A DNA stretch of 64,000 nt, from positions 42,252 through 106,251 of the forward strand of contig NZ_JANUXZ010000007.1 in assembly GCF_024834055.1 (NCBI RefSeq), read 5' to 3'. The notes beneath the pieces were generated by a model. That model worked only from the letters and a program-made list of their open reading frames with translations. It was not told the DNA's origin and ran no database searches. The position numbers and the translations under genes were made by a program. Positions within the stretch are counted from its first letter, which is position 1, and every line of letters begins with the position of its first letter. This stretch comes from Corynebacterium sp. ES2730-CONJ (lineage in GTDB: Bacteria; Actinomycetota; Actinomycetes; Mycobacteriales; Mycobacteriaceae). Positions 25,528-36,060 of the stretch are shown piece by piece.

Positions 25528-28500
25528 GTTTTCCCCGCACGAGCGGGGATGATCCGGACACATCGGGGGTGTCGGTTATCTCTGCCCCGTTTTCCCCGCA
25601 CGAGCGGGGATGATCCGCGTCTACTCGTGCAGCTTCTTCGACATATGGCGTTTTCCCCGCACGAGCGGGGATGATCCGGGCACTCGCCACGCTACCTACT
25701 CACCGAAACCGTTTTCCCCGCACGAGCGGGGATGATCCGTTACCGCAATAGGCTCAACGCCGCCGAGACGAGTTTTCCCCGCACGAGCGGGGATGATCCC
25801 GTCATCATCTCATCATCGACAAGACTTCTAAGGTTTTCCCCGCACGAGCGGGGATGATCCGAAAGGAACACATGAGAACCCCGAAACATCAACGTTTTCC
25901 CCGCACGAGCGGGGATGATCCAGAGGCGTTGGGCGTTCTGCTCAACGCGTGCGAAGTTTTCCCCGCACGAGCGGGGATGATCCTCTGACCAGATGATTGA
26001 GTATAAAAATTGGCGCGTTTTCCCCGCACGAGCGGGGATGATCCGCAGCGGATACACCTACGACGAGGCCACCATCAGTTTTCCCCGCACGAGCGGGGAT
26101 GATCCGCACTACATCTACCCAAAAGGATACCATGACCAGTTTTCCCCGCACGAGCGGGGATGATCCGGGCTCGGGGGCTTTGGGGGTTTCGGGGTAGTGG
26201 TTTTCCCCGCACGAGCGGGGATGATCCGGTATGGCAGTAGATCGGAAAATCTACCCCAAAGTTTTCCCCGCACGAGCGGGGATGATCCGGTCTGCACATG
26301 CGTGCAGTGGTCATAATGAATGTTTTCCCCGCACGAGCGGGGATGATCCGCGTCGCTCCGCACTTGTTGTACAAGTCTTTATGTTTTCCCCGCACGAGCG
26401 GGGATGATCCGTCCAAACCAAGGAGAAATACCTCCCAAGCGATGTTTTCCCCGCACGAGCGGGGATGATCCTTGTGGCTTCAATCTCACCAATTGAACGA
26501 CTTAGTTTTCCCCGCACGAGCGGGGATGATCCGGAGGCACTATGCGCTACCAGGTCGCCACACACGTTTTCCCCGCACGAGCGGGGATGATCCGCAGTCC
26601 CAGCCACAGACACAAGGAGCAGATCCGTTTTCCCCGCACGAGCGGGGATGATCCTCTCCATGAATTCCAGGGAGTCGGACAGCCCGCGTTTTCCCCGCAC
26701 GAGCGGGGATGATCCGCTGTGTTCTAAGCGATTCGTGGTAGGCGGTGAGTTTTCCCCGCACGAGCGGGGATGATCCGTACCACGACCAGTACATGGCCGA
26801 AGCCCGCCGGTTTTCCCCGCACGAGCGGGGATGATCCGGCGGGCAGGTCGACTGTGGCCTTGTGCCAGGAGTTTTCCCCGCACGAGCGGGGATGATCCGC
26901 GCTGCAACCCGCTCAACAAGCGTTTTAAGCTGTTTTCCCCGCACGAGCGGGGATGATCCGGGTAAAAAGACCCTTGAAGTGCTGAAACAAGCGTTTTCCC
27001 CGCACGAGCGGGGATGATCCGCAGGGTCTAACTAAACCCATCGCGGGCGTAGCGTTTTCCCCGCACGAGCGGGGATGATCCGATTTGATGATGTATGAGG
27101 TGCAGAGCCCTGAGGTTTTCCCCGCACGAGCGGGGATGATCCGGAGACACCATGCGCTACCCATTTGCGAACCACGTTTTCCCCGCACGAGCGGGGATGA
27201 TCCTGAAGCACGAGGGCTGGCAGATAGGCCGCAAAGGTTTTCCCCGCACGAGCGGGGATGATCCGAATAGGATCACGATGAGAACGAGAAACCCCAGGTT
27301 TTCCCCGCACGAGCGGGGATGATCCGCCCTTGAACTCACCGACAGTCAGGTAGCTCAAGTTTTCCCCGCACGAGCGGGGATGATCCGCCTCGTAAACAAG
27401 CCCCCAAGGTAACCGAGGAGTTTTCCCCGCACGAGCGGGGATGATCCGTGTGACGGGGAATTGGCCGTCGAGAGCTGCGAGTTTTCCCCGCACGAGCGGG
27501 GATGATCCGCATTAGCGAAACCAAAAGTACGGCCGTCGCCAGTTTTCCCCGCACGAGCGGGGATGATCCTTAGGGCGGAAATCAGAATACGGCGGGATAC
27601 CGGTTTTCCCCGCACGAGCGGGGATGATCCGTTTTCGACTGCATGTTGCTCATGTGGTTCAGTGTTTTCCCCGCACGAGCGGGGATGATCCGTTTTAGGC
27701 GTATTGACGCGCGGCATTTTGGGAGTTTTCCCCGCACGAGCGGGGATGATCCCGGCGGTTCGCCTCCGCGTCGCCGTTTCCCCACGTTTTCCCCGCACGA
27801 GCGGGGATGATCCGTTCCGATCTTCTTATGAATTGGTGGGAGGACAGTTTTCCCCGCACGAGCGGGGATGATCCTTTTCGCTACCAGAGCAGTCGTTTGA
27901 GCCAGCTGTTTTCCCCGCACGAGCGGGGATGATCCTAAATGCCGTTAATGAGCTGTGTAGGTGGCAAAGTTTTCCCCGCACGAGCGGGGATGATCCTCAC
28001 GACCTCATCTATAGGGGGGGTGCAGTAGAGTTTTCCCCGCACGAGCGGGGATGATCCGCGACGCGGCGCGCCCACTGCACAGCCTCCCAGGTTTTCCCCG
28101 CACGAGCGGGGATGATCCGACGACTCAACTCCGGGCGGAAAACCCTCAAAAGTTTTCCCCGCACGAGCGGGGATGATCCAAGTGCACGTAACTCACCCTC
28201 AAGTGCGTGAGAGTTTTCCCCGCACGAGCGGGGATGATCCGAGACTGCAAGCAATCCCAGCTAGGGTTATTTGGTTTTCCCCGCACGAGCGGGGATGATC
28301 CGCCGATCAACTCACTGACTGCTATCGCTGGCCTGTTTTCCCCGCACGAGCGGGGATGATCCGTATATTGCCGCGCAGTTGTAGACCCTCAGGCAGTTTT
28401 CCCCGCACGAGCGGGGATGATCCGACTCATCAACGACCGGCGCGCCGTCATATTTAGTTTTCCCCGCACGAGCGGGGATGATCCTAGTGAGCGTCCCACC

Positions 28501-28912
28501 TACCGACCAAAACGTTAGTTTTCCCCGCACGAGCGGGGATGATCCTAAGGCGCTTAGGCGGGCGCGCGGGTAGTTCGTGTTTTCCCCGCACGAGCGGGGA
28601 TGATCCGAGAGGGAAACCTCAAAACCTCAAACCAAGGAGGTTTTCCCCGCACGAGCGGGGATGATCCGTAGCATCCAACAACGCCCGATACGCCATAACC
28701 GTTTTCCCCGCACGAGCGGGGATGATCCTCTACGCTACTACCGTCGGGGGGAGTAGGCTGGGTTTTCCCCGCACGAGCGGGGATGATCCGCTCGAAAAAC
28801 CCTAAAAACGACCCGTCCACGGGTTTTCCCCGCACGAGCGGGGATGATCCGTGTCGTTGATCATCTAGCTGCATAAATAGGACGTTTTCCCCCGCTTAAG
28901 CAGAGATGATGC
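25528..28912 (+). CRISPR. Type I-E CRISPR array, 55 repeats plus a degenerate terminal repeat, 55 spacers
   Basis: Repeats are 28 nt: GTTTTCCCCGCACGAG followed by CGGGGATGATCC, with a 7-bp hairpin (TCCCCGC/GCGGGGA, loop ACGA). The period is 61, giving 33-nt spacers; the spacer at 25922-25955 is 34 nt and accounts for the one-base shift between the first (25528) and last canonical repeat (28823). I found no variant among the repeats I read until the last, 28884-28912, which differs at several positions and marks the old end. Most spacers begin with G, as when the PAM's last base is carried in. Confidence 0.98.
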
Positions 28913-29557
28913 TCGCCCTTGTTACGACGATAAAACTCTTCTCCCCCAGCGGTCGAGCCCCAGTTCTTTCAGAGAAAGAACCTCAACACTATGTTCGATC
29001 GCCGTAAATCTCTTTCGAGAGTTCGGTCGATAGAACGCTTCAAGGTTTCGCCGTAGCAAAAATTTTACAATCTGTAGCCCTTCTAACTTAAGCACCTCAA
29101 AAGGTAAGCAATATTTTCACAAAACCACTCATCTTACAAACAGTTCAAAGGCTATGACTAAATAACTACATACGTGTACGAATACCTGAGACATAGAGAA
29201 GAAAGTCTTCCAATATCGTTATGTAGCAAAGCGAAGTCTCCTAAAATTCTGCACTGCAAACGGTCGCATGCTAGGTCTCAAGACCATTTAGACTTGAGGC
29301 AGAGAAACCCGTCTAGAGGCTGAGCATCCCTTAATGCATAGGCTCACAGGAGAAGCATTTTTTCAAACCTAGCATCTTCTCCGAAACTCGCTAATTAGTG
29401 CCGACGAATTGTGGATCAGATGCGAGGTGAAGCCCTGAACGCTATCGATTCTGCACCGCAGCCCAAAACTGCCCCCAGGAATTACCGTTGTTGATATCAC
29501 AGCAGCACTGCAAACCTGCTACATCGACGTGATTAAGTCTACTCCTTCACGCAAAAA
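28913..29557. other. Intergenic region downstream of the array
   Basis: About 645 bp of AT-rich sequence with no open frame above background and no further repeat. A short inverted repeat CTCAAG/CTTGAG lies near 29277-29297. It may be debris of older CRISPR or mobile DNA, but nothing recognisable remains. Confidence 0.5.
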
Positions 29558-29586
29558 GCCACCCCGTGTCTATGACACAGAGTGGC
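29558..29586 (-). terminator. Terminator of tRNA-Leu
   Basis: On the minus strand GCCACTCTGTGTC pairs imperfectly with GACACGGGGTGGC and is followed by TTTTT. Confidence 0.75.
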
Positions 29587-29599
29587 ATTAAAGCTGTGG

Positions 29600-29681
<82 letters not shown>

Positions 29682-29771
29682 GTGCTTGGATCATTGTACA
29701 GGCCACATGCGAGGTGATCAAAATGGCTCTGCCACGTCTAGGTTTCTCAGTATTTGATACTCTTAAATATT

Positions 29772-30170
29772 GTGAGTATCAACCCTGATCCCGTTCCGAA
29801 ACTACGCGTGAAGGCGTGGCACGTTATTTTCCTAGCCCTGCTAGTCATTGCCACTTTCGCCCTAGCGTGGTGGCAGTGGACGCGTTTTCAGTCTGGTTCG
29901 GGCACCTTCCAAAATTTGGGCTACGCTCTGCAATGGCCATTTTTTGGCTTCTTCTTCGTCTACGCTTATCGCCGCATCCTACAATACGAAAATGAGCGCG
30001 CGGAGGCCGCCCATCGTGGTGAGGAATTCGTCATTGAGAAGCAGCAGCCTACTGTTGATGCCATCGATGAGGAGTTTTTACCGCAGTGGCATCAGCCCTC
30101 TGTGGAGGAATTTAATGAGCTTGTCCAGCCGCGCAGGGTGCGGCCAGATTCAAGAAATGAGGACATATAG
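29772..30170 (+). CDS. Small membrane protein of unknown function
   Basis: 132 residues from GTG 29772; an upstream TTG at 29754 is an alternative and neither has a clear ribosome site. Two membrane helices are seen, about residues 13-35 (HVIFLALLVIATFALAWW) and 48-65 (WPFFGFFFVYAYRRIL), followed by an acidic cytosolic tail of about 60 residues. Co-transcribed with the DUF3817 gene that starts at the base after its stop. A conserved pairing of this kind exists in corynebacteria, but no function is known to me. Confidence 0.65.
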   Translation: MSINPDPVPKLRVKAWHVIFLALLVIATFALAWWQWTRFQSGSGTFQNLGYALQWPFFGFFFVYAYRRILQYENERAEAAHRGEEFVIEKQQPTVDAIDEEFLPQWHQPSVEEFNELVQPRRVRPDSRNEDI

Positions 30171-30521
30171 ATGACAGCACCACGGGTTCACCCCGAGCGC
30201 CAGCGCCGTGTGAAGCAAGCTTTAACTTTCTTTTCCATTGCTGCGTGGGTCACTGGCACCTGGCTTCTTTTGCTCACAGCGCGCATGATCGCAGAGTATC
30301 TTTTGGGGATGGACGTGCCCATGTGGATGCACTATATCGGTCAGATTCATGGGCTGTTTTATATGGTGTACTTACTGGCCACGTTGAATCTGGGAACGAA
30401 AGCCCTGTGGCCGCCGCTTCGCTGGGTGGTCACTGCCCTTGCTGGTGCCGTGCCTTTTTTGAGCTTTTTCGTGGAGCACTGGCGCCGCAGCGAGGTTAAA
30501 GAGCAATTCGATTTGAATTAA
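30171..30521 (+). CDS. DUF3817 integral membrane protein
   Basis: 116 residues with three helices: about 17-43 (FFSIAAWVTGTWLLLLTARM), 58-78 (HYIGQIHGLFYMVYLLATLN) and 85-104 (VVTALAGAVPFLSFFVEHW). The Gln-Ile-His-Gly motif in helix 2 and the C-terminal Phe-Phe-Val-Glu-His are DUF3817 features. Starts immediately after the preceding stop. Role unknown. Confidence 0.75.
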   Translation: MTAPRVHPERQRRVKQALTFFSIAAWVTGTWLLLLTARMIAEYLLGMDVPMWMHYIGQIHGLFYMVYLLATLNLGTKALWPPLRWVVTALAGAVPFLSFFVEHWRRSEVKEQFDLN

Positions 30522-30526
30522 AAACC

Positions 30527-30560
30527 AAAAATCCGCGACTTATAGTGGTCGCGGATTTTT
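30527..30560. terminator. Bidirectional terminator
   Basis: AAAAATCCGCGAC and GTCGCGGATTTTT form a 13-bp stem with an 8-nt loop between convergent genes. Confidence 0.88.
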
Positions 30561-31166
30561 CTATGCGCTGATCTCCCGGAGAATAGGAAGTAGCTTCTGT
30601 AGCGCCCTCGCACGGTGGCTGATGTGGTTTTTCTCAACCGCACTCAATTCCGCGCTGGTTCGACCCTGGGCGTCGTCGGGTAGGAAGATGGGATCGTAGC
30701 CGAAGCCGTTATCACCGCGGGGGCTGGTGGCTATGCTTCCTGGCCAATATCCTTCTACGAGGTATTCCTGCCCGTTTGGATCAACGAGCGCGAGAACGCT
30801 GTGGAAGGCCGCTTGCCGTCGCTTGAGCGGGGTATCCTTTAGCTGCGCTAGAAGCAGCTCATTATTGGCTTGATCGTTCCCGTGCTCTCCGGCCCAGCGG
30901 GCAGAGAGCACTCCTGGGCATCCGTTGAGTTCGGCGACCGCGAGGCCAGAATCATCGGCGAGAGTCATGATCCCCGTGTGGTGCACCCCGGCGCGCGCTT
31001 TGATCAGTGCGTTATCGCTGAAGGTACGCCCGTCTTCAACTGGCTCCGGATAGGGATCGACATCGGACAAAGTACAAATATCGATAGTCTCGAGGCCCGC
31101 GGCACGTACAAGATTTTCGAGTTCCTCACGCTTTTTTGCGTTATGCGAGGCCAGCAGGATACGCAT
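30561..31166 (-). CDS. rdgB: XTP/dITP diphosphatase (HAM1/RdgB)
   Basis: Hydrolyses ITP, XTP and dITP to monophosphates so that deaminated purines are not put into nucleic acids. 201 residues from ATG 31166, one base after the rph stop; the upstream frame is the end of rph. Motifs: ILLASHNAKKREEL at the N-terminus, LADDSGLAV, the metal and base-binding core ARWAGEHGND, and GDNGFGYDPIFLP. The last gene of an rph-led operon. Confidence 0.93.
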   Translation of the reverse strand: MRILLASHNAKKREELENLVRAAGLETIDICTLSDVDPYPEPVEDGRTFSDNALIKARAGVHHTGIMTLADDSGLAVAELNGCPGVLSARWAGEHGNDQANNELLLAQLKDTPLKRRQAAFHSVLALVDPNGQEYLVEGYWPGSIATSPRGDNGFGYDPIFLPDDAQGRTSAELSAVEKNHISHRARALQKLLPILREISA

Positions 31167-31167
31167 A

Positions 31168-31899
31168 TTAGAGTCCGAGGGCGGCTTTTTGAGCGGCAAT
31201 GAGTTCTTGGCAGCCTTGTTCGCCGAGATCCATTAACTGGTTAAGTTCTTCACGGCTGAAGGTATTGTGTTCGCCAGTGCCTTGGATTTCCACGAAGCGT
31301 CCACCCTCTTGCATCACGATATTCATATCCACATCAGCGCGGGAATCTTCCTCATAAGGGAGGTCGAGGAGGGCATCACCGTCGATGACTCCCACGGAGA
31401 TGGCCGCCACGGGAGCCAGGAGAGCGTTTCCGATGCTGGGATCAATTTGTTTTAAGTGGGTAATCGCGTCCGCTAGGGCAATATAGGCGCCCGTGATGGA
31501 GGCGGTTCGGGTACCACCGTCGGCTTGGAGGACATCGCAGTCAATATTGATGGTATTTTCGCCCAGTGCTCTAAGGTCGATGGCTGCGCGGAGGCTGCGA
31601 CCAATGAGCCTGGAGATTTCGTGGGTGCGGCCTTTGACTTTGCCGCGCATGGATTCTCTCGGCATCCGCTCGTGAGTGGCGGCAGGAAGCATGGAGTACT
31701 CCGCGGTAAGCCAGCCTTCGCCGGAGTCGCGTTTGAAGCGGGGTACGCCACGTTCCACGCTGGCGGTGCACATCACCCGGGTATTGCCAAATTCGATGAG
31801 TACGGATCCGGCGGGGTTGGAGGTGAATCCGCGGGTGATTTTTACTGGTCGTAATTCGTGGGCTTGGCGGCCGTCGGCACGCGTGATAGGAGCTGTCAT
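31168..31899 (-). CDS. rph: Ribonuclease PH
   Basis: Phosphorolytic 3'-5' exoribonuclease that trims tRNA 3' ends; a hexamer in relatives. 243 residues from ATG 31899, which gives the typical [16 protein letters not shown]-terminus; the longer open frame has no family similarity. Conserved blocks are [38 protein letters not shown] and [14 protein letters not shown] [15 protein letters not shown]. The operon order cpdA-rph-rdgB is kept in corynebacteria. Confidence 0.93.
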   Translation of the reverse strand: MTAPITRADGRQAHELRPVKITRGFTSNPAGSVLIEFGNTRVMCTASVERGVPRFKRDSGEGWLTAEYSMLPAATHERMPRESMRGKVKGRTHEISRLIGRSLRAAIDLRALGENTINIDCDVLQADGGTRTASITGAYIALADAITHLKQIDPSIGNALLAPVAAISVGVIDGDALLDLPYEEDSRADVDMNIVMQEGGRFVEIQGTGEHNTFSREELNQLMDLGEQGCQELIAAQKAALGL

Positions 31900-31921
31900 A
31901 GTAAACGAGTCTAGCGCGTAG

Positions 31922-32689
31922 CTATATCTCGAGTTCAAGGAAGGGTCGAGCAAGCTCAATCGGGCCATGGTAGTGCGCGGCGGCAGCCCGGCGCGTTGCC
32001 TCCCAGTCGACCCAGGGAGGAATATGGGTGAGCAGCAGCTTTTTCGCTCCAGCTTGGGTGGCAGCGCGTCCTGCTTCGGCGCCACTCATATGCATTTCTG
32101 TGACCTTGCCATCAGAGCTCTCCCCCCACGTGGCCTCGCAGATGAAGAGATCGGCCTGATCAGCGGCGGCGATGAGGTGCTCATGATAGGCAGTATCACC
32201 TGAGTAGGCTATGACCGCACCCGTTGCCTGGTCCTCAACGCGTAGCGAATAGCTCTCGCTGGGGTGAATTGCTGGATAAGGGGTGACGTGGAGTCCACCA
32301 ATTATTTCTGCGTGGTGGGCCTGCCAGGCGGTGAAGGTGAAGGTATCACCCATATCATCGATCTGGCCTGGTTCGTTGGCACTTAAAATTCCAAGCTTTT
32401 CGGGGAGAAGTCGAGGGCCCGCGCAGATATGATGGGAGTGGGCAGCACGCTCGGGGTGGTAGCGTCGCCAGACCATGAGTGAGGGAAAGTCCAGGCAGTG
32501 ATCGGGGTGCAGGTGAGAGAAGACCACATGCGCCTCGCTCGGGTTCTGTAGGGTCTGCAGATTGCCAAGTACGCCAGGACCTAAATCCATCACTACGGCG
32601 GACCCGGCGGTGGCTTCCACGAGGTAGCCGGAGGCGGGATTACCGTGCGCCCCCAGGCTTCCGGAGCTACCGAGAACTGTAACCTTCAT
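31922..32689 (-). CDS. cpdA: Metallo-beta-lactamase-fold phosphodiesterase, probable CpdA
   Basis: 255 residues of the RNase Z-like MBL fold. The Zn motif HLHPDH lies near residue 60; further ligands are in [23 protein letters not shown] and LLTHIPPW. The equivalent gene between murI and rph in C. glutamicum encodes the cAMP phosphodiesterase CpdA (cg2761, as I recall), so cAMP hydrolysis is the likely role, setting the level of the GlxR co-effector. The fold alone would also allow RNase Z or arylsulfatase activity, hence moderate certainty on substrate. Confidence 0.75.
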   Translation of the reverse strand: MKVTVLGSSGSLGAHGNPASGYLVEATAGSAVVMDLGPGVLGNLQTLQNPSEAHVVFSHLHPDHCLDFPSLMVWRRYHPERAAHSHHICAGPRLLPEKLGILSANEPGQIDDMGDTFTFTAWQAHHAEIIGGLHVTPYPAIHPSESYSLRVEDQATGAVIAYSGDTAYHEHLIAAADQADLFICEATWGESSDGKVTEMHMSGAEAGRAATQAGAKKLLLTHIPPWVDWEATRRAAAAHYHGPIELARPFLELEI

Positions 32690-32756
32690 AGATCAACTTT
32701 CCCATGTTTTTTCTACCGACAACAAGAAAAGTCCTGCATATGTGGGAAATTTAGCT

Positions 32757-33575
32757 TTATCTATGCGAACTGACGCACGTCACATCTGGCCCGAGAAAAC
32801 GCGCAGCTAACTGCTGAAATTTCTCTGGATCGCCGGTTGCCTCAAAGACTCTTGTGGGATGGTCGGTGCTGGCGAGGAGATTGCGCTGCGACAGAGTTCG
32901 CATCACATCCTTGGCGGTTTCCTCCGCCGAGGACACCAGGGTAACTTGGTCCCCGATGGCGAGTTGGATCACCCCAGAAAGCAATGGGTAATGGGTGCAG
33001 CCAAGCACGAGGGTATCCACTCCCGCTGCTTGGAGCGGCTCTACATAAGCCTCAGCTATTCCGAGTACTTGACGTCCATAAGTAATCCCACGTTCGACGA
33101 AGTCGACAAACCGAGGGCATGCTTGGGCATAAGCCTCTACCTGGGGATTAACAGCAAAAAGATCTTGGTAGGCCCCTGAATTGATGGTACCGACGGTTCC
33201 TATGACCCCAATCTTTCCATTGCGGGTGGTCGCTACTGCGCGGCGTACGGCGGGTTGGATTACTTCAAGGACGGGAATGGCATATCGTTCTCGAGCATCA
33301 CGCAGACAGGCAGCCGAGGCCGTATTACAGGCTATGACGAGCATTTTGCAGCCCCGCTCGACGAGTTCGTCGGCAATAGCGAGCGCGTGTTGGCGCACCG
33401 TGGCAATGGGCAGTGGGCCGTAGGGGCCATGGGCTGTATCACCTATATAAATCACGGACTCACCAGGCAGCTGCTCCATGATGGTGCGGGCTACCGTCAG
33501 TCCTCCAACTCCGGAATCGAAGATTCCGATTGGTGCATTGGCGTCAGGGGTTGCAGTCTGTGATAAAGAAGCCAT
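32757..33575 (-). CDS. murI: Glutamate racemase
   Basis: Makes D-glutamate for peptidoglycan. 272 residues from ATG 33575; an alternative ATG at 33596 would add seven residues. The N-terminal [15 protein letters not shown], then GDTAHGPYG, the first catalytic Cys in VIACNTASA and the second in [10 protein letters not shown] are all present. It follows the rhomboid gene by about 25 bp. Confidence 0.93.
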   Translation of the reverse strand: MASLSQTATPDANAPIGIFDSGVGGLTVARTIMEQLPGESVIYIGDTAHGPYGPLPIATVRQHALAIADELVERGCKMLVIACNTASAACLRDARERYAIPVLEVIQPAVRRAVATTRNGKIGVIGTVGTINSGAYQDLFAVNPQVEAYAQACPRFVDFVERGITYGRQVLGIAEAYVEPLQAAGVDTLVLGCTHYPLLSGVIQLAIGDQVTLVSSAEETAKDVMRTLSQRNLLASTDHPTRVFEATGDPEKFQQLAARFLGPDVTCVSSHR

Positions 33576-33600
33576 ATCTGTCTCTACTATTTTCATGGGT

Positions 33601-34230
33601 TTATGGATTGATTCGGACAGGTTTTCTGGCGGGCTTAGGGTCATCGGAAACGATGGTGGCCGCTGCTAAGAATCCCCCAAGGGCTCCAAAGAGGTGCCCC
33701 TGCCAGCTAATCCATGCGGCGGTGGGAAATATTCCCCAGATCATTCCGGAGTAGCTCAGCCCCAAAACGACTCCTACCACCACTTGGCCAAAGGATTTAT
33801 TAAAAACCCCTCGAGCTACGAGGTAGACCAGCCACCCGTAGACTAATCCGGAGGCGCCTATATGCACGGTGCCCATCCCACCGGTAATCCATACTCCCAG
33901 TCCGCCGACGAAGATCGTGATCATGGTTACTTCGACGAAGACCCGGTAGCCGGAATAGCCAACCAAGAAAGCAAAGATGGCGCCCGGAACAGAATTGGCA
34001 ATTAAATGGCTAAAGCTTCCGTGGACAAAAGGCGCTGAAAGGATCGAAGCTACGGAGGAGAATTCTAGGGGGCGAATCCCCAGATAGGCCATATTCTTAG
34101 GAAACAGGAGGAGGCCGATGATCTGAACCGACCAAATCAGTACTAAAAAGGAGCCTGCCACAATAAGGCCTTTTTTCACGCTTCTGACTGGTCCAAAAGT
34201 TTCTGCTGGTTGCCGCATCACATTGCTCAT
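33601..34230 (-). CDS. Rhomboid family intramembrane serine protease
   Basis: 209 residues with six predicted membrane helices. Active-site Ser is in GASGLVYGW (about residue 127) and the catalytic His in [12 protein letters not shown] (about 180). [10 protein letters not shown] holds the conserved His and Asn of helix 2. Substrates are unknown. Located between the P1 peptidase gene and murI, as in other corynebacteria. Confidence 0.9.
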   Translation of the reverse strand: MSNVMRQPAETFGPVRSVKKGLIVAGSFLVLIWSVQIIGLLLFPKNMAYLGIRPLEFSSVASILSAPFVHGSFSHLIANSVPGAIFAFLVGYSGYRVFVEVTMITIFVGGLGVWITGGMGTVHIGASGLVYGWLVYLVARGVFNKSFGQVVVGVVLGLSYSGMIWGIFPTAAWISWQGHLFGALGGFLAAATIVSDDPKPARKPVRINP

Positions 34231-34238
34231 GGTACGCG

Positions 34239-35192
34239 CTATTGTACCCGCAATAAGCTCACGGTCGGCAGTGAGAAGGCAGGCTGCGCGTGGAGGAGGG
34301 CATCAAGGATTGCCGCTGATACGACCTGCGCCGCCGCAGCCGATAATTCACCCATCATGGCGATATCCACGCCAGTATCTGCGCCAGTGGATAGGCAGAA
34401 GAGAGTGTCTCCATCGAGCGGCGAGTGGGCTGGCTGAATAGCTCTGGCAATTCCATCGTGGCCCACCATAGCGATCCTCTTTGCTTGCGCTTTGGTGATG
34501 GGAGCGTCGGTGGCGATGACACCGATGGTGGTATTGAGCTTACTGAGCAGCGGTTTGAGGGCGGCAAATTTTTGTCTATCCACCCGTATCGAGGGGTCCG
34601 CATAGAGTTGGCCGGTATTCGGATCGGCCACTCTACCAACTGGATTAGCCACAATGCCGCACGCAATACGCCACTGGTTATCTGGACCTACGTGCATGCT
34701 GGCCTGGCCGAAGCCGCCCCGCAGCACCCCAGCTGTGGCGGCCACTCCCGCACCGATAGATCCAGAACGCTGATCCTTGCCATCCTTGAGCGCTGCTTTA
34801 GTGGCAGCGATTCCATCCTCTTTGGTGGGGCGGTGATGTGGATCGCCAACGAGGAGATCAAAGATGACTGCTGCTGGCACGATGGGGACAATCGGACCGG
34901 GAACTTCTGGTCCTAGGACGGGGAAACCGATGCCTGCCTCTTCGAGGGCCGCCATGACACCATCAGCAACAGCTAGACCGTAGGCTGATCCCCCACTTAA
35001 TGCGATTGCGTGGACGCGCTGCACTGTGTTGTGAGGTTCGAGGAGATCAGTTTCTCTCGTTCCCGGCCCCCCACCACGCACATCTACTGCACAGGTGGCG
35101 GAATCGCGGGCAATAATAACACTGCAGCCGGTATCACCTAGGCTTTGATGGGCGATGGCGATGCCTGGGATATCGCTTAAAAAGCCTCCCAT
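34239..35192 (-). CDS. P1 (DmpA/S58) family peptidase
   Basis: 317 residues with the Ntn-like fold of aminopeptidase DmpA: VDVRGGGPGTRETDLL near residue 40, the oxyanion segment ALSGGSAYGLAVADGV, and the probable self-cleavage site KLNTTIGVIATDA near residue 225, where the second Thr would become the N-terminal nucleophile. Overlaps the DUF2017 stop by one base. The substrate is not known; relatives cleave small N-terminal residues or beta-peptides. Confidence 0.85.
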   Translation of the reverse strand: MGGFLSDIPGIAIAHQSLGDTGCSVIIARDSATCAVDVRGGGPGTRETDLLEPHNTVQRVHAIALSGGSAYGLAVADGVMAALEEAGIGFPVLGPEVPGPIVPIVPAAVIFDLLVGDPHHRPTKEDGIAATKAALKDGKDQRSGSIGAGVAATAGVLRGGFGQASMHVGPDNQWRIACGIVANPVGRVADPNTGQLYADPSIRVDRQKFAALKPLLSKLNTTIGVIATDAPITKAQAKRIAMVGHDGIARAIQPAHSPLDGDTLFCLSTGADTGVDIAMMGELSAAAAQVVSAAILDALLHAQPAFSLPTVSLLRVQ

Positions 35193-35734
35193 TAAGCTTC
35201 CCCCATCACGGCCTGGAGCAGGCTGTCTTGGTTATAGGCGAGCCACTCCACGATTTGATCACGGTCGCGGCTTTCATCAGGTTGGGCGATCTCGCTAGCG
35301 GCAAAGAAGAGCCGAATATCGTTGAGAGCACGTAGCCATAGAAGTGCCTCTGGTTCAGAGAGCTTGATATGCTCTGAGCCACCCGGGCCAATCGCATGAG
35401 AGATTGCGCTGAGCCCAGCGAGCTTCTCCTTGGTAATCTCGGTTTCGTTGAGGGCGCGTAAGAGGCCATTATCACCCTCGTATTCCTCATCACCCTCGCG
35501 CTCAAAATCGGGCAAGAGACGGGCCAGTCCCGGGTCCTCTGGAGCCACGGTATGACCTGAGGGCATGCCGGTGAGCTCCGCCAGTTCATCCTTGGGCGCC
35601 GATTGAGCCCGCTCGATAAGGGCTTCAGCAACAGTCGCGGCGAGGTTGCCTAGAATCTGGCGTTCATGGACTTCGAGTTCGCAACTAAATGAAACGCCTT
35701 TGAGGAGAGATTTTTTCTTTTTCCACGCGTGCAT
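35192..35734 (-). CDS. DUF2017 family protein
   Basis: A soluble 180-residue protein rich in acidic residues, largely helical, of the actinobacterial DUF2017 family. It is nearly always found beside clpS, as here, and this gene follows clpS by 5 bp. Function unknown; the context suggests a link to the ClpS-ClpAP/CP degradation route. Overlaps the next gene by one base. Confidence 0.82.
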   Translation of the reverse strand: MHAWKKKKSLLKGVSFSCELEVHERQILGNLAATVAEALIERAQSAPKDELAELTGMPSGHTVAPEDPGLARLLPDFEREGDEEYEGDNGLLRALNETEITKEKLAGLSAISHAIGPGGSEHIKLSEPEALLWLRALNDIRLFFAASEIAQPDESRDRDQIVEWLAYNQDSLLQAVMGEA

Positions 35735-35739
35735 AACCC

Positions 35740-36060
35740 TTATCCCCCTTGCTGCATGGTGGCCCAGAGCCCAGCGGTATGAAGTTTTTTCACATCCGCT
35801 TCGACCTTATCCTTTTCACCGGAGCTCACCACTGCTTTGCCTTCGGTGTGGACCCGCATCATCAGCTCCACAGCCCGCTTCGGATCATAACCGAGCACGG
35901 TTTGAAAAACATAGGTGACATAGCTCATCAGGTTCACGGGATCATCCCAAACAATGCACATCCATGGGAGGTTCTCACTGGTGGCAATGTCGACCTCGAG
36001 ATCCTCATCCAGCTCAGGTGTGGCCATTGGGGAGCCGCAGCGCGGGTTACAGGTACTCAT
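35740..36060 (-). CDS. clpS: ClpS adaptor protein
   Basis: Delivers N-degron substrates to the Clp protease. 106 residues from ATG 36060. The core reads [20 protein letters not shown], with the Asp-Asp/Asn substrate pocket, followed by [18 protein letters not shown] and the C-terminal [11 protein letters not shown], all typical of actinobacterial ClpS. The N-terminal arm is short and partly acidic. It leads the operon clpS-DUF2017-P1 peptidase. Confidence 0.93.
   Translation of the reverse strand: MSTCNPRCGSPMATPELDEDLEVDIATSENLPWMCIVWDDPVNLMSYVTYVFQTVLGYDPKRAVELMMRVHTEGKAVVSSGEKDKVEADVKKLHTAGLWATMQQGG

Noticed and set aside
25528..28850. Self-targeting spacers within this window
   Set aside because: I noticed no spacer matching the window by eye, but a full comparison needs computation, so no claim is made.
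25475..28874. Long minus-strand reading frames with repeating peptides such as DHPRSCGEN, IIPARAGKT and GSSPLVRGK
   Set aside because: They are the CRISPR repeat read in three frames. The 61-bp period is one more than a multiple of three, so the frame shifts with each unit. They are not proteins.
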